From Russula earlei (Eukaryota; Basidiomycota; Agaricomycetes; Russulales; Russulaceae), in the NCBI GenBank assembly GCA_025769875.1, contig JAGFNK010000282.1, positions 1-64,000 of the forward strand: DNA of 64,000 nt, given 5' to 3'. A model generated the notes under the pieces. The model saw only the letters and a program-made list of their open reading frames with translations. It had not been told where the DNA came from and did no database searches. How positions within the stretch are numbered: the first letter of the stretch is position 1; each line of letters starts with the position of its first letter. Shown piece after piece: positions 55,834 through 64,000 of the stretch. Position numbers and translations under genes: made by a program.

Positions 55834-57278
55834 TGTACTATCGAGAACCTCAAAAGTTGAGGGACCGGGTGGCAAGATACCTCCCTATAGTGGCACAATA
55901 CAATCTAGAACTGCGACACCAACCAGGGAAAAGAAATAGGGCAGACGGATTATCTCGAAGACCTGACTACAAATCAGATGTTCCAGAAAAGGAAGAGGTC
56001 ACCGCCTTACCAGATGAACTATTTGTTCAAGTTCTAGAAGTTACGGCCATGGAGGAAAGAACCAAGCTTGACCAAAAAAAGGAAGAAGGAGCAAGACTCC
56101 TGAAACGATGGAAAGACAACTATGATCTTAAAGTAGTCAATGGACAATGGAGGAAGGATACAGCCTTGGTGGTGACAGGAGGCATGGAAGCATACCAGGC
56201 AATTCTTCGAGAATATCATGACGGACCAACAGCAGGACATCCAGGGTTACGCAAAACCTATACTGCAATAAGAAGAGATTATTGGTGGCCCAATCAAAGA
56301 CAAGTGATCCAAAATTACGTTAAAGGGTGTGCAACGTGTCAATCAAATAAAACAATCACAAGACGTAATGAGCCACCAATTTATCCAATAACACTAGAAA
56401 CGGAAGCAACCCCCTTTCAGACAATAGCCTTGGATTTTATCACCAAGTTACCATCATCCAAAGGATACGACTCCATACTCACAATAACTGATCATGACTG
56501 CACCAAGGCAGTCATACTTCTTCCCTTTAAGGAAACTATGGGAATGGAAGACCTAGCCAAGATTTATTACGAGAGGGTCTTCCCATTTGTAGGCTTACCA
56601 AGCAAGATCATTTCAGACAGGGACACCCGCTTTACGTCAAAGCTAGCTCAAGAAATTTGTCGACAACTCAAAATAGACAGGAACATGAGTACGGCGTATC
56701 ACCCCCAAACTGATGGGCAATCAGAAAGAACCAATCAAACTGTAGAAACGATACTGCGGATATATTGTAATTTCCAACAAGACAATTGGGCGGACTTATT
56801 GCCAGTAACTCAGTACATTATTAACTCACATACCTCTAGCGCTACACAACAAACCCCATACGAGTTGTGGATGGGATTCCTCCCAAAGGCCCACCAATCA
56901 GCTATAGTAGGAAACTTCCCAAAATTAGAAGAAAGAAAGGAATCATTGCAAAAGGCAAGGCGGGACGCCCAGAAAGCTATCCTGTTAGGGCATAGACTGC
57001 TGAAGAAGAAAATAGGGTTTAAACCATATAAAGAAGGGGATAAAGTATGGTTAGAAGGGAAGAACATCAAAACGTTCCAGCCTATGGCCAAACTAGCCGC
57101 AAAAAGACTTGGACCATTCAAGATCAAAGAAGTGATAAGCCCAGTAGCCTACAAATTACAATTACCAGATCGATGGAAGGTGCATGATGTCTTCCATGCT
57201 AACCTTCTACATCCATATCAGGAGACGGAAGAGTATGGCGCAAATTACGGAAGAACCGCCACCAGATGTCGTAAATGA
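55833..57278 (+). CDS. Element B pol, second part: RNase H end and integrase
   Basis: Starts NLMYYREPQKL in the frame after the one-base slip. Integrase: zinc finger HDGPTAGHPGLRKTY...KGCATCQSNK (56,220-56,350); first Asp TIALDFITKLPS (56,430); second Asp IISDRDTRFTSKLA (56,610); Glu in HPQTDGQSERTNQTVETIL (56,710); GPF module KRLGPFKIKEV leading to DVFHANLLHPYQETEEYG (57,190). All catalytic residues are present. One extra G near 57,253 ends the frame; the protein continues in the next entry. Confidence 0.9.
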   Translation: MYYREPQKLRDRVARYLPIVAQYNLELRHQPGKRNRADGLSRRPDYKSDVPEKEEVTALPDELFVQVLEVTAMEERTKLDQKKEEGARLLKRWKDNYDLKVVNGQWRKDTALVVTGGMEAYQAILREYHDGPTAGHPGLRKTYTAIRRDYWWPNQRQVIQNYVKGCATCQSNKTITRRNEPPIYPITLETEATPFQTIALDFITKLPSSKGYDSILTITDHDCTKAVILLPFKETMGMEDLAKIYYERVFPFVGLPSKIISDRDTRFTSKLAQEICRQLKIDRNMSTAYHPQTDGQSERTNQTVETILRIYCNFQQDNWADLLPVTQYIINSHTSSATQQTPYELWMGFLPKAHQSAIVGNFPKLEERKESLQKARRDAQKAILLGHRLLKKKIGFKPYKEGDKVWLEGKNIKTFQPMAKLAAKRLGPFKIKEVISPVAYKLQLPDRWKVHDVFHANLLHPYQETEEYGANYGRTATRCRK

Positions 57279-59061
57279 TGAACAGGAGTGGGAACTCGAA
57301 AACGTTTTGGGGTCAAGGCGTGTTGGGAGGAAGAAACAGCTGCAGTATTACGTTCGTTGGAAGGGATACTCCTCTGCTCACGACTCTTGGGAGCCAGCCA
57401 CAAATCTACACGCCCCCGACCTCGTGAAGGACTTTCACAAAGCAAACCCTGCAGCCATTAGAACTATAAAAACCTGCATGGAAAGCGACACAGATCCCAG
57501 TAGGCCTTCATCCCCCATTGAAGATCTTTGTCGACGACTCAGTCGCACCCATATTGACCAATTACTCCCCGTCTTTCTTGACCTTGTTGGTAACAGAACA
57601 ACTATGTCTACAGATGAACGAGCATCGCCCTCCTATCATGTTCGAACACCTTCCCCATCTCTCCCTGACCTCGAGTACCTCGAAACAGTCGTTCCCCCTG
57701 GGCCTACAACAGAAGAATCGACTAGTCCGGTTCCCATCATGTCCGAGTCCCCTACGAGTACCTACGTGGACCCCGATATTCCCGGAGAAGGATGGGAACG
57801 CTATGACCCCAGTCAACACCTTGTCCACATCACTATTCCAAACGACTGGCATGAGCTCGTCCCCGCCAAATATATTCGATGGGGTGTGGGTGGAAACCAG
57901 GGCGCAGAAGAACCGTTCATCTGGGGTTGTCAAGGAAAAGACAAGTTGGTCTTCGGAGAACCCTTACACGCGCATCCTAACTACAACCTCTACCCGGAGT
58001 TCCTTCCAGAGAGTGAAGAAGAATACCCTGACGTTCTTACAGCCGACATCCCGAATTTCCCTCTCCACATGTTTCACTCCCTCCTCACCTCAGTCACACA
58101 CACGTTGGGAGACGCTGGAGTCGAAGCCGAAATATGGCGCATTAACCAGCATTCCACGCGACTCGCTAGCTTGGCTCGACAAAATCAACTACTTAACGAG
58201 CGACAGAAAGCTATTCAGCGAGAAAGAGATCAATTGGCTCTCGATAGAGCTCGAGCGGAGGATATCTACCAGGGAGCGTATTCTCGTCTCAGAGCAGCCA
58301 AATTCCTCCCTCGAGCACGAGAGATGTGGGCTCTTATCACAAGAGCGAATGGCCCGCGAGGCGTTTTGGAGGGTACGGGACTACGGCAAGAGGAGCTCAT
58401 CCTACCTGAGGTACAAGTCCTCGTTGCCCGCCACGTTGCAGAAAGAGTTAGAGGAGGGGCTGGAAGCGAAGATTCTCAGGACGACGAGGGAGGAGAAGCA
58501 GGACCATCTACAAGAGGTCATGAGGAGGAAGAGATTGAGCGAGGAAAGTTTTCTCGCCCTCCGACCCCCCCTTACAATACAGGAATGGCTAAATGGTGGC
58601 AGCTCATGTACGAGCACAAGTGCCGATGGTGTGGTTGGAAAGGACATTGGGACCGACATTGCGAAACACCCCACTACGCCTGCATCTCTCGTCGACAATG
58701 CATCATCCCCAACAATCACAAATTCTTTCAACCCATAGAACGGTGCAGTCATTTGAGACCACTCTTGCCGGAAGAAAGGACCTTGAGGGGGCATTTGCGA
58801 GGCACAGTGAGTGTCTTAGAAGACGCAGTGACTAACGCACGAGCAGCGTCTACTGCAGTCGACGATCTCAGGATCACTCTTGCTCGCACATCCTGTGCAG
58901 TAGAAGGTCTCAAAGACACACTAACTAGTACCACTGTGGGGACTTCTGCTGCAGAGCGTCTAGTGGCAACTGTCTTAAACGACTGGTACTATAAACCTGG
59001 ATACCCCCCTTCCCTCTTTGACTCCGACCCCTATAACTTCACGCCACGCTACACCAGCTGA
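57234..59061 (+). CDS. Element B chromodomain plus long zinc-knuckle tail
   Basis: About 608 codons from ATG 57,234. Residues 15-75: chromodomain (WELENVLGSRR, LQYYVRWKGYSSAHDSWEP). Then Pro/Ser-rich linkers with acidic patches (about 90-185), a region with IPGEGWERYDPS and PNYNLYPEFLPESEEEYPDV, a coiled coil (NERQKAIQRERDQLALDRAR, about 58,195-58,260), an acidic Gly/Glu stretch, and a CCHC knuckle CRWCGWKGHWDRHC (58,621-58,662) followed by HYACISRRQC. The end is a helical segment and a Tyr/Pro-rich terminus. Standard chromoviruses stop after the chromodomain. Element A has the same order in decayed form. In G1 and A the chromodomain is in frame with integrase, so here it is probably the same polyprotein with a one-base slip. 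Role unknown; a second nucleic-acid-binding module is the obvious guess. Confidence 0.75.
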
Positions 59062-59464
59062 AGCAAGGTCTGGGTCAGAACCCCCACTTACTGGACGAGG
59101 AAGGCGAGGAAGAGGTGGTAATAGACAACCCCCACGACGAAGTGCTCGACTCAGAGGAGGAACTAGTGCTCCCCCAACTGCAAGACGAGGCGGAGGACTC
59201 CCAGTTCGAGAAGTTCCCAATGCAGTACGCTTAGCCTCGACTTCGCGACGTATGCCTAGGGCTAGTACTTCTGATCTCGCACTAGCCACGACCCAAGCTG
59301 AGATGAAAGAATATGAATATCACAAGGAACTGACTTCTCTACAATACAATCCAAAACGTATTGACAGAGATGTCTCCACCCTCCTCACTGAACAAGATGC
59401 TCTGGACATAACCGAAGGATGGGAAGGCGAATGGGTCGAAGGATATCATGGAGTGAGTGACTAG
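59018..59464 (+). CDS. Element B overlapping RGG-rich ORF
   Basis: 148 codons overlapping the tail by 44 bp in another frame and ending 32 bp before the 3' LTR. The first half is very basic (TGRGRRGRGGNRQPPRRSAR), an RGG/RG-type RNA-binding composition. The second half is acidic and helical (MKEYEYHKELTSLQYNPK, EGWEGEWVEGY). It could be the true C-terminus of the tail after a frameshift, or a separate small protein. No family known to me. Confidence 0.5.
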   Translation: MTPTPITSRHATPAEARSGSEPPLTGRGRRGRGGNRQPPRRSARLRGGTSAPPTARRGGGLPVREVPNAVRLASTSRRMPRASTSDLALATTQAEMKEYEYHKELTSLQYNPKRIDRDVSTLLTEQDALDITEGWEGEWVEGYHGVSD

Positions 59465-59496
59465 GTCGTGCCAGACCTAGCCTGGAGGGGGAATGG

Positions 59497-60059
59497 TGTT
59501 AAGATTCTCTTGATTCTCGAACTGTCATCTGTTTTCTGCTGACTCGTCTGTGATTACTCATGTGTCCGCTTATCAATCTGGCTTAGTGATTGCTTACTGA
59601 TTGGCTGACTGATCATTTACTGATTGCTTAGTGATTGCTTACCGATTGCTTAGTGATTGCTTACTGACTAGCTGACTGATACTAGGAAAGAATGACTCAC
59701 GCGTGAGTCATTTCCAACATTCTGAATTGCGCTTTCTGTATTTGGATACTACTGGTTCTCAGCTACTTACACCCCGAGTTTCGTACGAAACGGATCAGTA
59801 GTTATCGAGATATCGTATAAATAGTCTGAGGTACCAAGAAGTCGAGCCTTACGCTCGACTTACACTTTTCACAAAATCGACCATTTTGTCAAACGATCTA
59901 AACAAGTTATAGTGCAGACTCTAACTGAAAGAGGCCCCTCTCTTTTCTACATTTAATCTTCCTGAGATAATATCAAAGGGTTCGAAGTCTAGTGCTTGAA
60001 CTATATCAAGCAACTCTTTCAAAAGAAGAGTCGGTACTAAGATCTGTCAGATCTTAACA
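59497..60059 (+). repeat. Element B 3' LTR
   Basis: 563 bp, identical to 51,425-51,987 in my reading; preceded by the purine tract GGAGGGGGAATGG (59,484-59,496). Confidence 0.97.
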
Positions 60060-60064
60060 CCTTG

Positions 60065-60290
60065 AACCACGAGTCTTGTTTGGAACAATACCTCAACTCT
60101 CCGAACAAGAACATCAGATGCCAAACAAGCCATCTTAGATCCATGGTATCAGTTCTCCCCTCGACTCTCTGACAAGTGTGCCTGGTGTCACGACAGGGGA
60201 CACGACACATTTGAATGCCCCAAGATCGCCATCTGCATCCTCTGCAATCGCCATGGACACATAGCCGACCATTGCAGAAACCCCCACTGA
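60065..60290 (+). pseudogene. Element A tail ORF, last part with two zinc knuckles
   Basis: Resumes after element B. Frame: PWYQFSPRLSDK, then CAWCHDRGHDTFEC and CILCNRHGHIADHC (60,179-60,273), two CCHC knuckles, then RNPH and TGA at 60,288. This matches the KWWQLMYEHKCRWC... region of element B's tail, showing the module is a family trait. Confidence 0.75.
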
Positions 60291-60404
60291 CGATGCAAGA
60301 CTGACAGGATGTGCCAAGTCCCTCGCGATCAAGTCCATTTCCACACCCATCGCTGCCACTCCACCATTCTCCCTTATACCGCTTAGACATTAACAAGGGG
60401 GTGA

Positions 60405-60898
60405 TGTCACAAGTACCGGCCCCTCGGACCGGACAGGCAACCGGACAAGCTTACCCAGACAAGCCTCACGATTCCCGCGCTTTCTCATGACTCATTCAGC
60501 CTTGCATGTACCACCACCTTCTGGCGTGTTCCAGCCTCGATCGCCTCGTTGTTACCCCATGTCTGCTATTTGATATAGGACATACTGTCTATATAAACCT
60601 GTCAGTAGCAGAGAACAAGCCCTAAGCTTGTTCTCTTGTGAAATATCACTGGATTCTAGCTTCGGGACTGTAGGCTTGCAGGGAATCAAGCAATCGACTC
60701 AGAAACCTTCTCTACTCTCTAAGTCTTCAAACGCGAAGACATATCCCATTGTATTTCCCCTCCGCGGTACACACTAGCCTTTGCTGTGTTGTCACCGAGA
60801 TCCCCAAATCTCACGAGAACTTGTCATCTCGTTCGACTCTGTGCGCAAGTCTCGCGCATGAAACGATTTGTCAGCGACACTGCCCCCAGTTGGTGACA
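60405..60898 (+). repeat. Element A 3' LTR
   Basis: 494 bp, pairs with 44,866-45,358. Preceded by the purine tract ACAAGGGGGTGA. TSD CCAAT follows. Confidence 0.95.
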
Positions 60899-60903
60899 CC
60901 AAT

Positions 60904-61042
60904 TGATGGATGAGTAAGAAGTCAGAACATGCTTAGTGAGCATGCTCAGTCATGCTCAGTAAGCTGCTGAGTAAGAAGGCCCATGATGATGAGTAAGGGC
61001 TTCTAGTGTCCACATCTTCACTGCATTAGTGCACATGTGAAG
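60904..61042 (-). mobile_element. LTR1-type LTR, second fragment
   Basis: Continuation of 44,535-44,865 after element A: GGATGAGTAAGAAGTC, AGCATGCTCAGTCATGCTCA, TAAGCTGCTGAGTAAGAAGG, as at 14,195-14,275. Cut at 61,042 by the G3 LTR. Confidence 0.8.
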
Positions 61043-61924
61043 TGTCATGGTAATGAGCTGTGTCAGTTCTCAAGCCTAAAGTCAAGTTGATAGTAAAGTG
61101 TGTTCCGATGAATGGGCTAGTTCCCATTGTAAAGAGTAAGGATCCCTGCAATGGTCAAAGTGTTTTATGCTAAACAGGTTATGGCCAATAGACCCTTCCT
61201 AGTATGACTTGGTCCGTTGAGAAGCTATGGTAAGTTTGTAATGGAATAGACTAGGGCTGGTTCCACTAGCTATATGTGTTCAAGTCCGTTGTAGACCTTG
61301 AACATGCAGAGAGAGGAAGGTATGTGTTGAAGGAGGAGAGCTCTTCTCAGTAGAGTGAAGAGAGACCCTTAGGGGAGGAAGGGAGAGGCGAAGAGTAGAT
61401 GGTAGATGGTGTGTGTGTGTGAAGAGTTGATGAAATGGAGAGGTGGATGTGGTTTAAGGATTAGGAGTTGTGTGGGTCGCAGGGCAATATGTTTGGACAA
61501 GGGTAGGTTGGATTCTACAAGAGACCAAGCTTAGGGCTTTGGTCACAAAGTACTGAGCTTATATATACAGGAGAAGTGCAGCAGTAGCTACGCTTTGACT
61601 GTGCTACTAGTATAGTAGGAGTCATAATAAGTAGGAGTCATAGAAATGAGGCCACAAATGAGTCAGAACCAAATGACTGTGCTGCACAGTAGGTGCACAG
61701 CATTGCACAGTTGACATTGAGAAGTAAGTATAAAAGGAAAGAGAATCAAACAAAGGGAAAGTAACAGCAATCCAGTGTTACCTGGACAGTGTATGGATCA
61801 CATGATAACAGCAGAAGAGATCACAAGACATAAGAGATCACAAGACCAGTAAGTAAAGGGATGTACGAAGGAAGCAGTCCATAGCAAAGGTAAGAAGTAA
61901 ACGTAAAAGGAAAATGTTGTAACA
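61043..61924 (-). repeat. G3 3' LTR
   Basis: On the minus strand TGTTACAACATTTTCC...ATGACA, preceded by the purine tract GATGGGGGGGTGA. TATA box TATATATAAG (minus strand, near 61,565) followed after about 25 nt by AGCCCTAAGCTTGGTCT, the same core as in element A and LTR2. The left border at 61,043 is inferred from where LTR1 similarity stops. Confidence 0.7.
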
Positions 61925-61969
61925 TCACCCCCCCATCAAGGCCCCTAGAAGTGAGAATGACAATAAGGT

Positions 61970-63130
61970 CAACCTACTTTCCTCCAAGGTTGGTCTGACT
62001 TCGGAAGATTGTACCCTTTTTGTTGCATGATCTGGTCTGTGGGGACAGACTGGTCATATGTGCCCCAGTTCACCACAATGAAAGCAGGTTTTTCTGGGGT
62101 GACTGGTGGAGATGAAGGTAGATCTGGGGGGTCTTGACTTGTTGGAGGTGAAGGATGAGTCAGCAGGTTGGAAGGAGTCAGCAGAGGAAGACAAATTGAG
62201 TCACATAAGCTCCTGTAAGTGACTATCACCTTCTTCTTCCTTGGAGTGGTCTTGCCATCGGAGGTTAAGGGTAACCCTATTGAGAGTATTGGCGGTGGCA
62301 AGGGTTTGTTTGACCTCCTTGAGGTGGCCTTGGTGCCTGAGGATTTGTGCGAAGAGGAGGCATATGGTTTGCCTCCTCTTGAGGATTTCCGACATTCTGA
62401 ATCCTGTAAGACTTGACCCCTGCTGTAAGGGAGGGGTCGTTGTCATCCTCAATGGCTCTAGGTGACAAAGTCTGTGAAAGGCTGGTCAGCAAGGAGCATG
62501 TCCCATTGTTCCTTGTTGTGGACAGAAATGGGCCAGGCCATAGGGATGGGTGTGAGTACGCGAGAGAAAATGGGGGCTCCCTTGCCAAGGGTAGCATGGA
62601 TGAGGGGTTCTGGTCGGGCCTCCAGCTCGATAAGAAACCAGTTGGCCCTGTAGCCGGTTCCTCCTGGTTACTCTGGGACGGTGAAGTCAATGAGGGGGTA
62701 GTCAGAGGAGATGATCCAGTTAGGGCTGGGTTGTGGAAGGCGAGGGGCATTGAAGAATTTGGCAGCCTTGAACTGCTCAGCAAGGGAGAATGGGGATGGA
62801 GTGCATGCTGGGAAAAGGTCAAGTCCCAGGGCATTGCACTCAGATCCAAGAAGGGTTGAGGAGAGGGAGACGGAAGGTGAAAGAGGGGAGAGACAGACTT
62901 GGGCAGCGGTGTCATCATTGTCCTCATAGCACTCATTCATAGGCAGGAGGGTTGATGAAGGGTAGAGACCTTCTTGCCAATTGGGGAGTGGGGGAGGCAA
63001 TGGCATCAACGTTGGCATGGGAAATTGTTGGGGAAGGGTAGGCGAGAATGGGGGAGGCACAAGTGGGGACTGGGGACAAGGGACAGTAGACAGGGGAATT
63101 TGTCTTTGAGTTCAAGTATTCTTTGAGTAG
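61970..63130 (-). pseudogene. G3 post-integrase tail region
   Basis: After the chromodomain remnant the minus strand carries Pro/Ser-rich frames ([16 protein letters not shown] near 63,050; AEQFKAAKFFNAPRLPQP near 62,760), a heptad-like part (RHQGHLKEVKQTLATANTLN near 62,320) and an end PAFIVVNWGTYDQSVPTDQI near 62,075. Frames shift several times. The order resembles the tails of A and B, but I see no zinc knuckle. Confidence 0.5.
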
Positions 63131-64000
63131 AGCCAGGGTGTGAAGGTCAGCAGAATTGACCCATGAGCTGCTCCAAAACCGGGTATCCTTCCCAATGAAC
63201 AAGGTATTGTGTCCTGCCTTGGTACTTCCCATCTCCAATGATGGCAGCATGAGAATATCCACATGAAACACATTGTGGATTTTCATTGATGGGGGCAGTT
63301 TGATGCGATATGCCACTGGTGTGATTTGTTTTATCACCTCAAATGGTCCATAATGTTGAGGGGCAAGCTTCTTTGATGGGGCTTAAACCACAAGATTACG
63401 TCCATCCAGCCACACCAGTTGTCCTTCTTCAAGCTTTCTCAGTTCTTCTGACAGTTTAATGCATTTCAGAGGTTGTTCCTGTGCCCTGGATCATACCTGT
63501 TCCATGACTTTGAGACATCTTTCAGCCTCAGGAACGGATATGTCCATTGTAGTCCATTTGGCAGTTGGATTGAAACCAATGAGAAGTTCATGTGGTGTGT
63601 ACCTGGTGCCTTCATGTCGCCAAGTATTGTGAGCAAACTCAGCGATAGGAAGTAGTGTATGCCAATCATTTTGCCATCTGTTTACGAATTCCCTTAGGTA
63701 TGTTTCTATCCAGAGGTTCATCCACTCCATTTGTCTATCCATGTGTGGGTGGAAGGCGGTGCTCAAATTTTGTTTGATCCCTGTGGCTTTACAGATGGCC
63801 CTGGCAAAGTTTCCTTTGAAATGGGGGTCCCTGTCAGAGATAATTCTCTTGGGAATTCTGAACCATGGAAATAGATTAGCCAGGTACTTGATGGCAATGC
63901 CCAGGCCATCTATGGTTTTATTGCAGGGGATAAACTTTGCAGCCTTTGAACAGCCTTGATCAACGATGGTGAGAATGGAATCATATGATCCGGATTTTGG
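63131..64000 (-). pseudogene. G3 integrase and shortened chromodomain (partial)
   Basis: Reading leftward: SYDSILTIVDQGCSKAAKFI, IISDRDPHFKGNFARAIC (second Asp, 63,835), AFHPHMDRQMEWMNLWIE (Glu, 63,745), FAHNTWRHEGTRYTPHELL (63,635), a TGA near 63,493 after [24 protein letters not shown] (63,330) and VFHVDILM. The chromodomain has lost its middle: [15 protein letters not shown] joins its two ends (63,190-63,140). Starts outside the window. Confidence 0.85.

Larger units (their letters stand above)
51425..60059 (+). mobile_element. Ty3/gypsy element B, full length, very recent
   Basis: 8,635 bp; TSD CCTTG (51,420-51,424 and 60,060-60,064); both LTRs 563 bp and identical in my base-by-base reading. 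Order: LTR, primer site, gag, protease-RT-RNase H, integrase, chromodomain plus tail, RGG ORF, purine tract GGAGGGGGAATGG, LTR. Only three frame problems (gag/pol overlap, 55,823, 57,253), each one base. Confidence 0.97.
44866..60898 (+). mobile_element. Ty3/gypsy element A, full length, split by element B
   Basis: TSD CCAAT at 44,861-44,865 and 60,899-60,903. LTRs are 493 and 494 bp. Order: 5' LTR, primer site, gag, protease-RT-RNase H-integrase-chromodomain, tail ORF, [element B 51,425-60,059], end of tail with two zinc knuckles, purine tract ACAAGGGGGTGA, 3' LTR. Without B it is about 7.4 kb. The coding region has many stop codons, mostly at former CGA codons, so it is inactive. Confidence 0.95.
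61043..64000 (-). mobile_element. Ty3/gypsy element G3, 3' part, runs off the window
   Basis: Minus-strand integrase, shortened chromodomain, long tail region, purine tract and 3' LTR. The 5' part is beyond position 64,000. Confidence 0.85.

Noticed and set aside
55815..55840. Programmed frameshift between the RNase H and integrase frames of element B
   Set aside because: The site CAC AAA ACC has no canonical slippery heptamer; one missing A in the run explains it, as in other genes of the window.

Overview
The window reads as nuclear DNA of a filamentous basidiomycete, probably an agaricomycete. The evidence is multi-exon genes with 50-62 bp GT-AG introns, a psi-producing oxygenase (Ppo) gene, a Vip1-type RRM protein, and a dense load of chromodomain Ty3/gypsy elements, Ty1/copia, Tc1-like, PIF/Harbinger-like and foldback elements. 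It is not bacterial: I see no operons and no CRISPR array.

Layout. About 1-8.5 kb is gene-poor: a degenerate 113-bp satellite (1.47-4.66 kb, second part inverted), a decayed ferric reductase gene on the minus strand (4.9-6.5 kb) and AT-rich repeats. About 8.57-25.95 kb is a nested transposon stack. A gypsy element I call G2 (minus strand, 5' LTR 25,122-25,949) is cut by a Tc1-like non-autonomous element and by a copia element. The copia element is cut by a 406-bp palindromic MITE and by a second gypsy element, G1 (3' LTR 17,697-18,661). G1 carries a solo LTR of its own family and a 6.3-kb Tc1-like element with 1.8-kb inverted arms, which itself holds two further solo LTRs. About 28.2-41.65 kb is a host gene island: ribosomal protein uL23, a Ser/Thr/Pro-rich single-pass membrane protein, a Ppo-type dioxygenase-P450, a Vip1-like RRM protein, a SAM methyltransferase and the urease accessory GTPase UreG. 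Three MITEs follow (41.66-43.14 kb). About 44.5-61 kb is a LTR1-type fragment split by a 16-kb gypsy element (A), which is itself split by a younger 8.6-kb gypsy element (B) whose two LTRs look identical. From 61.0 kb to the end lies a minus-strand gypsy element (G3), cut off by the window edge.

Main points. (1) In three gypsy elements (A, B, G2), two nucleotides after the 5' LTR, there is a 10-12 nt site exactly complementary to a segment 32-35 nt downstream of that element's own TATA box: a Tf1/sushi-type self-priming signature, with a hairpin at the same place in every LTR family here. (2) A, B and G3 continue past the chromodomain into a long proline-rich, coiled-coil tail; in A and B this ends in CCHC zinc knuckles, like a second nucleocapsid module. 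It is open for about 600 codons in B and absent from G1. (3) The two LTRs of A differ almost only at CpG sites, and many stop codons in the older elements are CGA to TGA, pointing to CpG-directed mutation of repeats.

Caution: most frameshifts in otherwise well conserved genes are single-base length changes in or beside short homopolymers, which looks like residual assembly error, so several 'broken' host genes may be intact.
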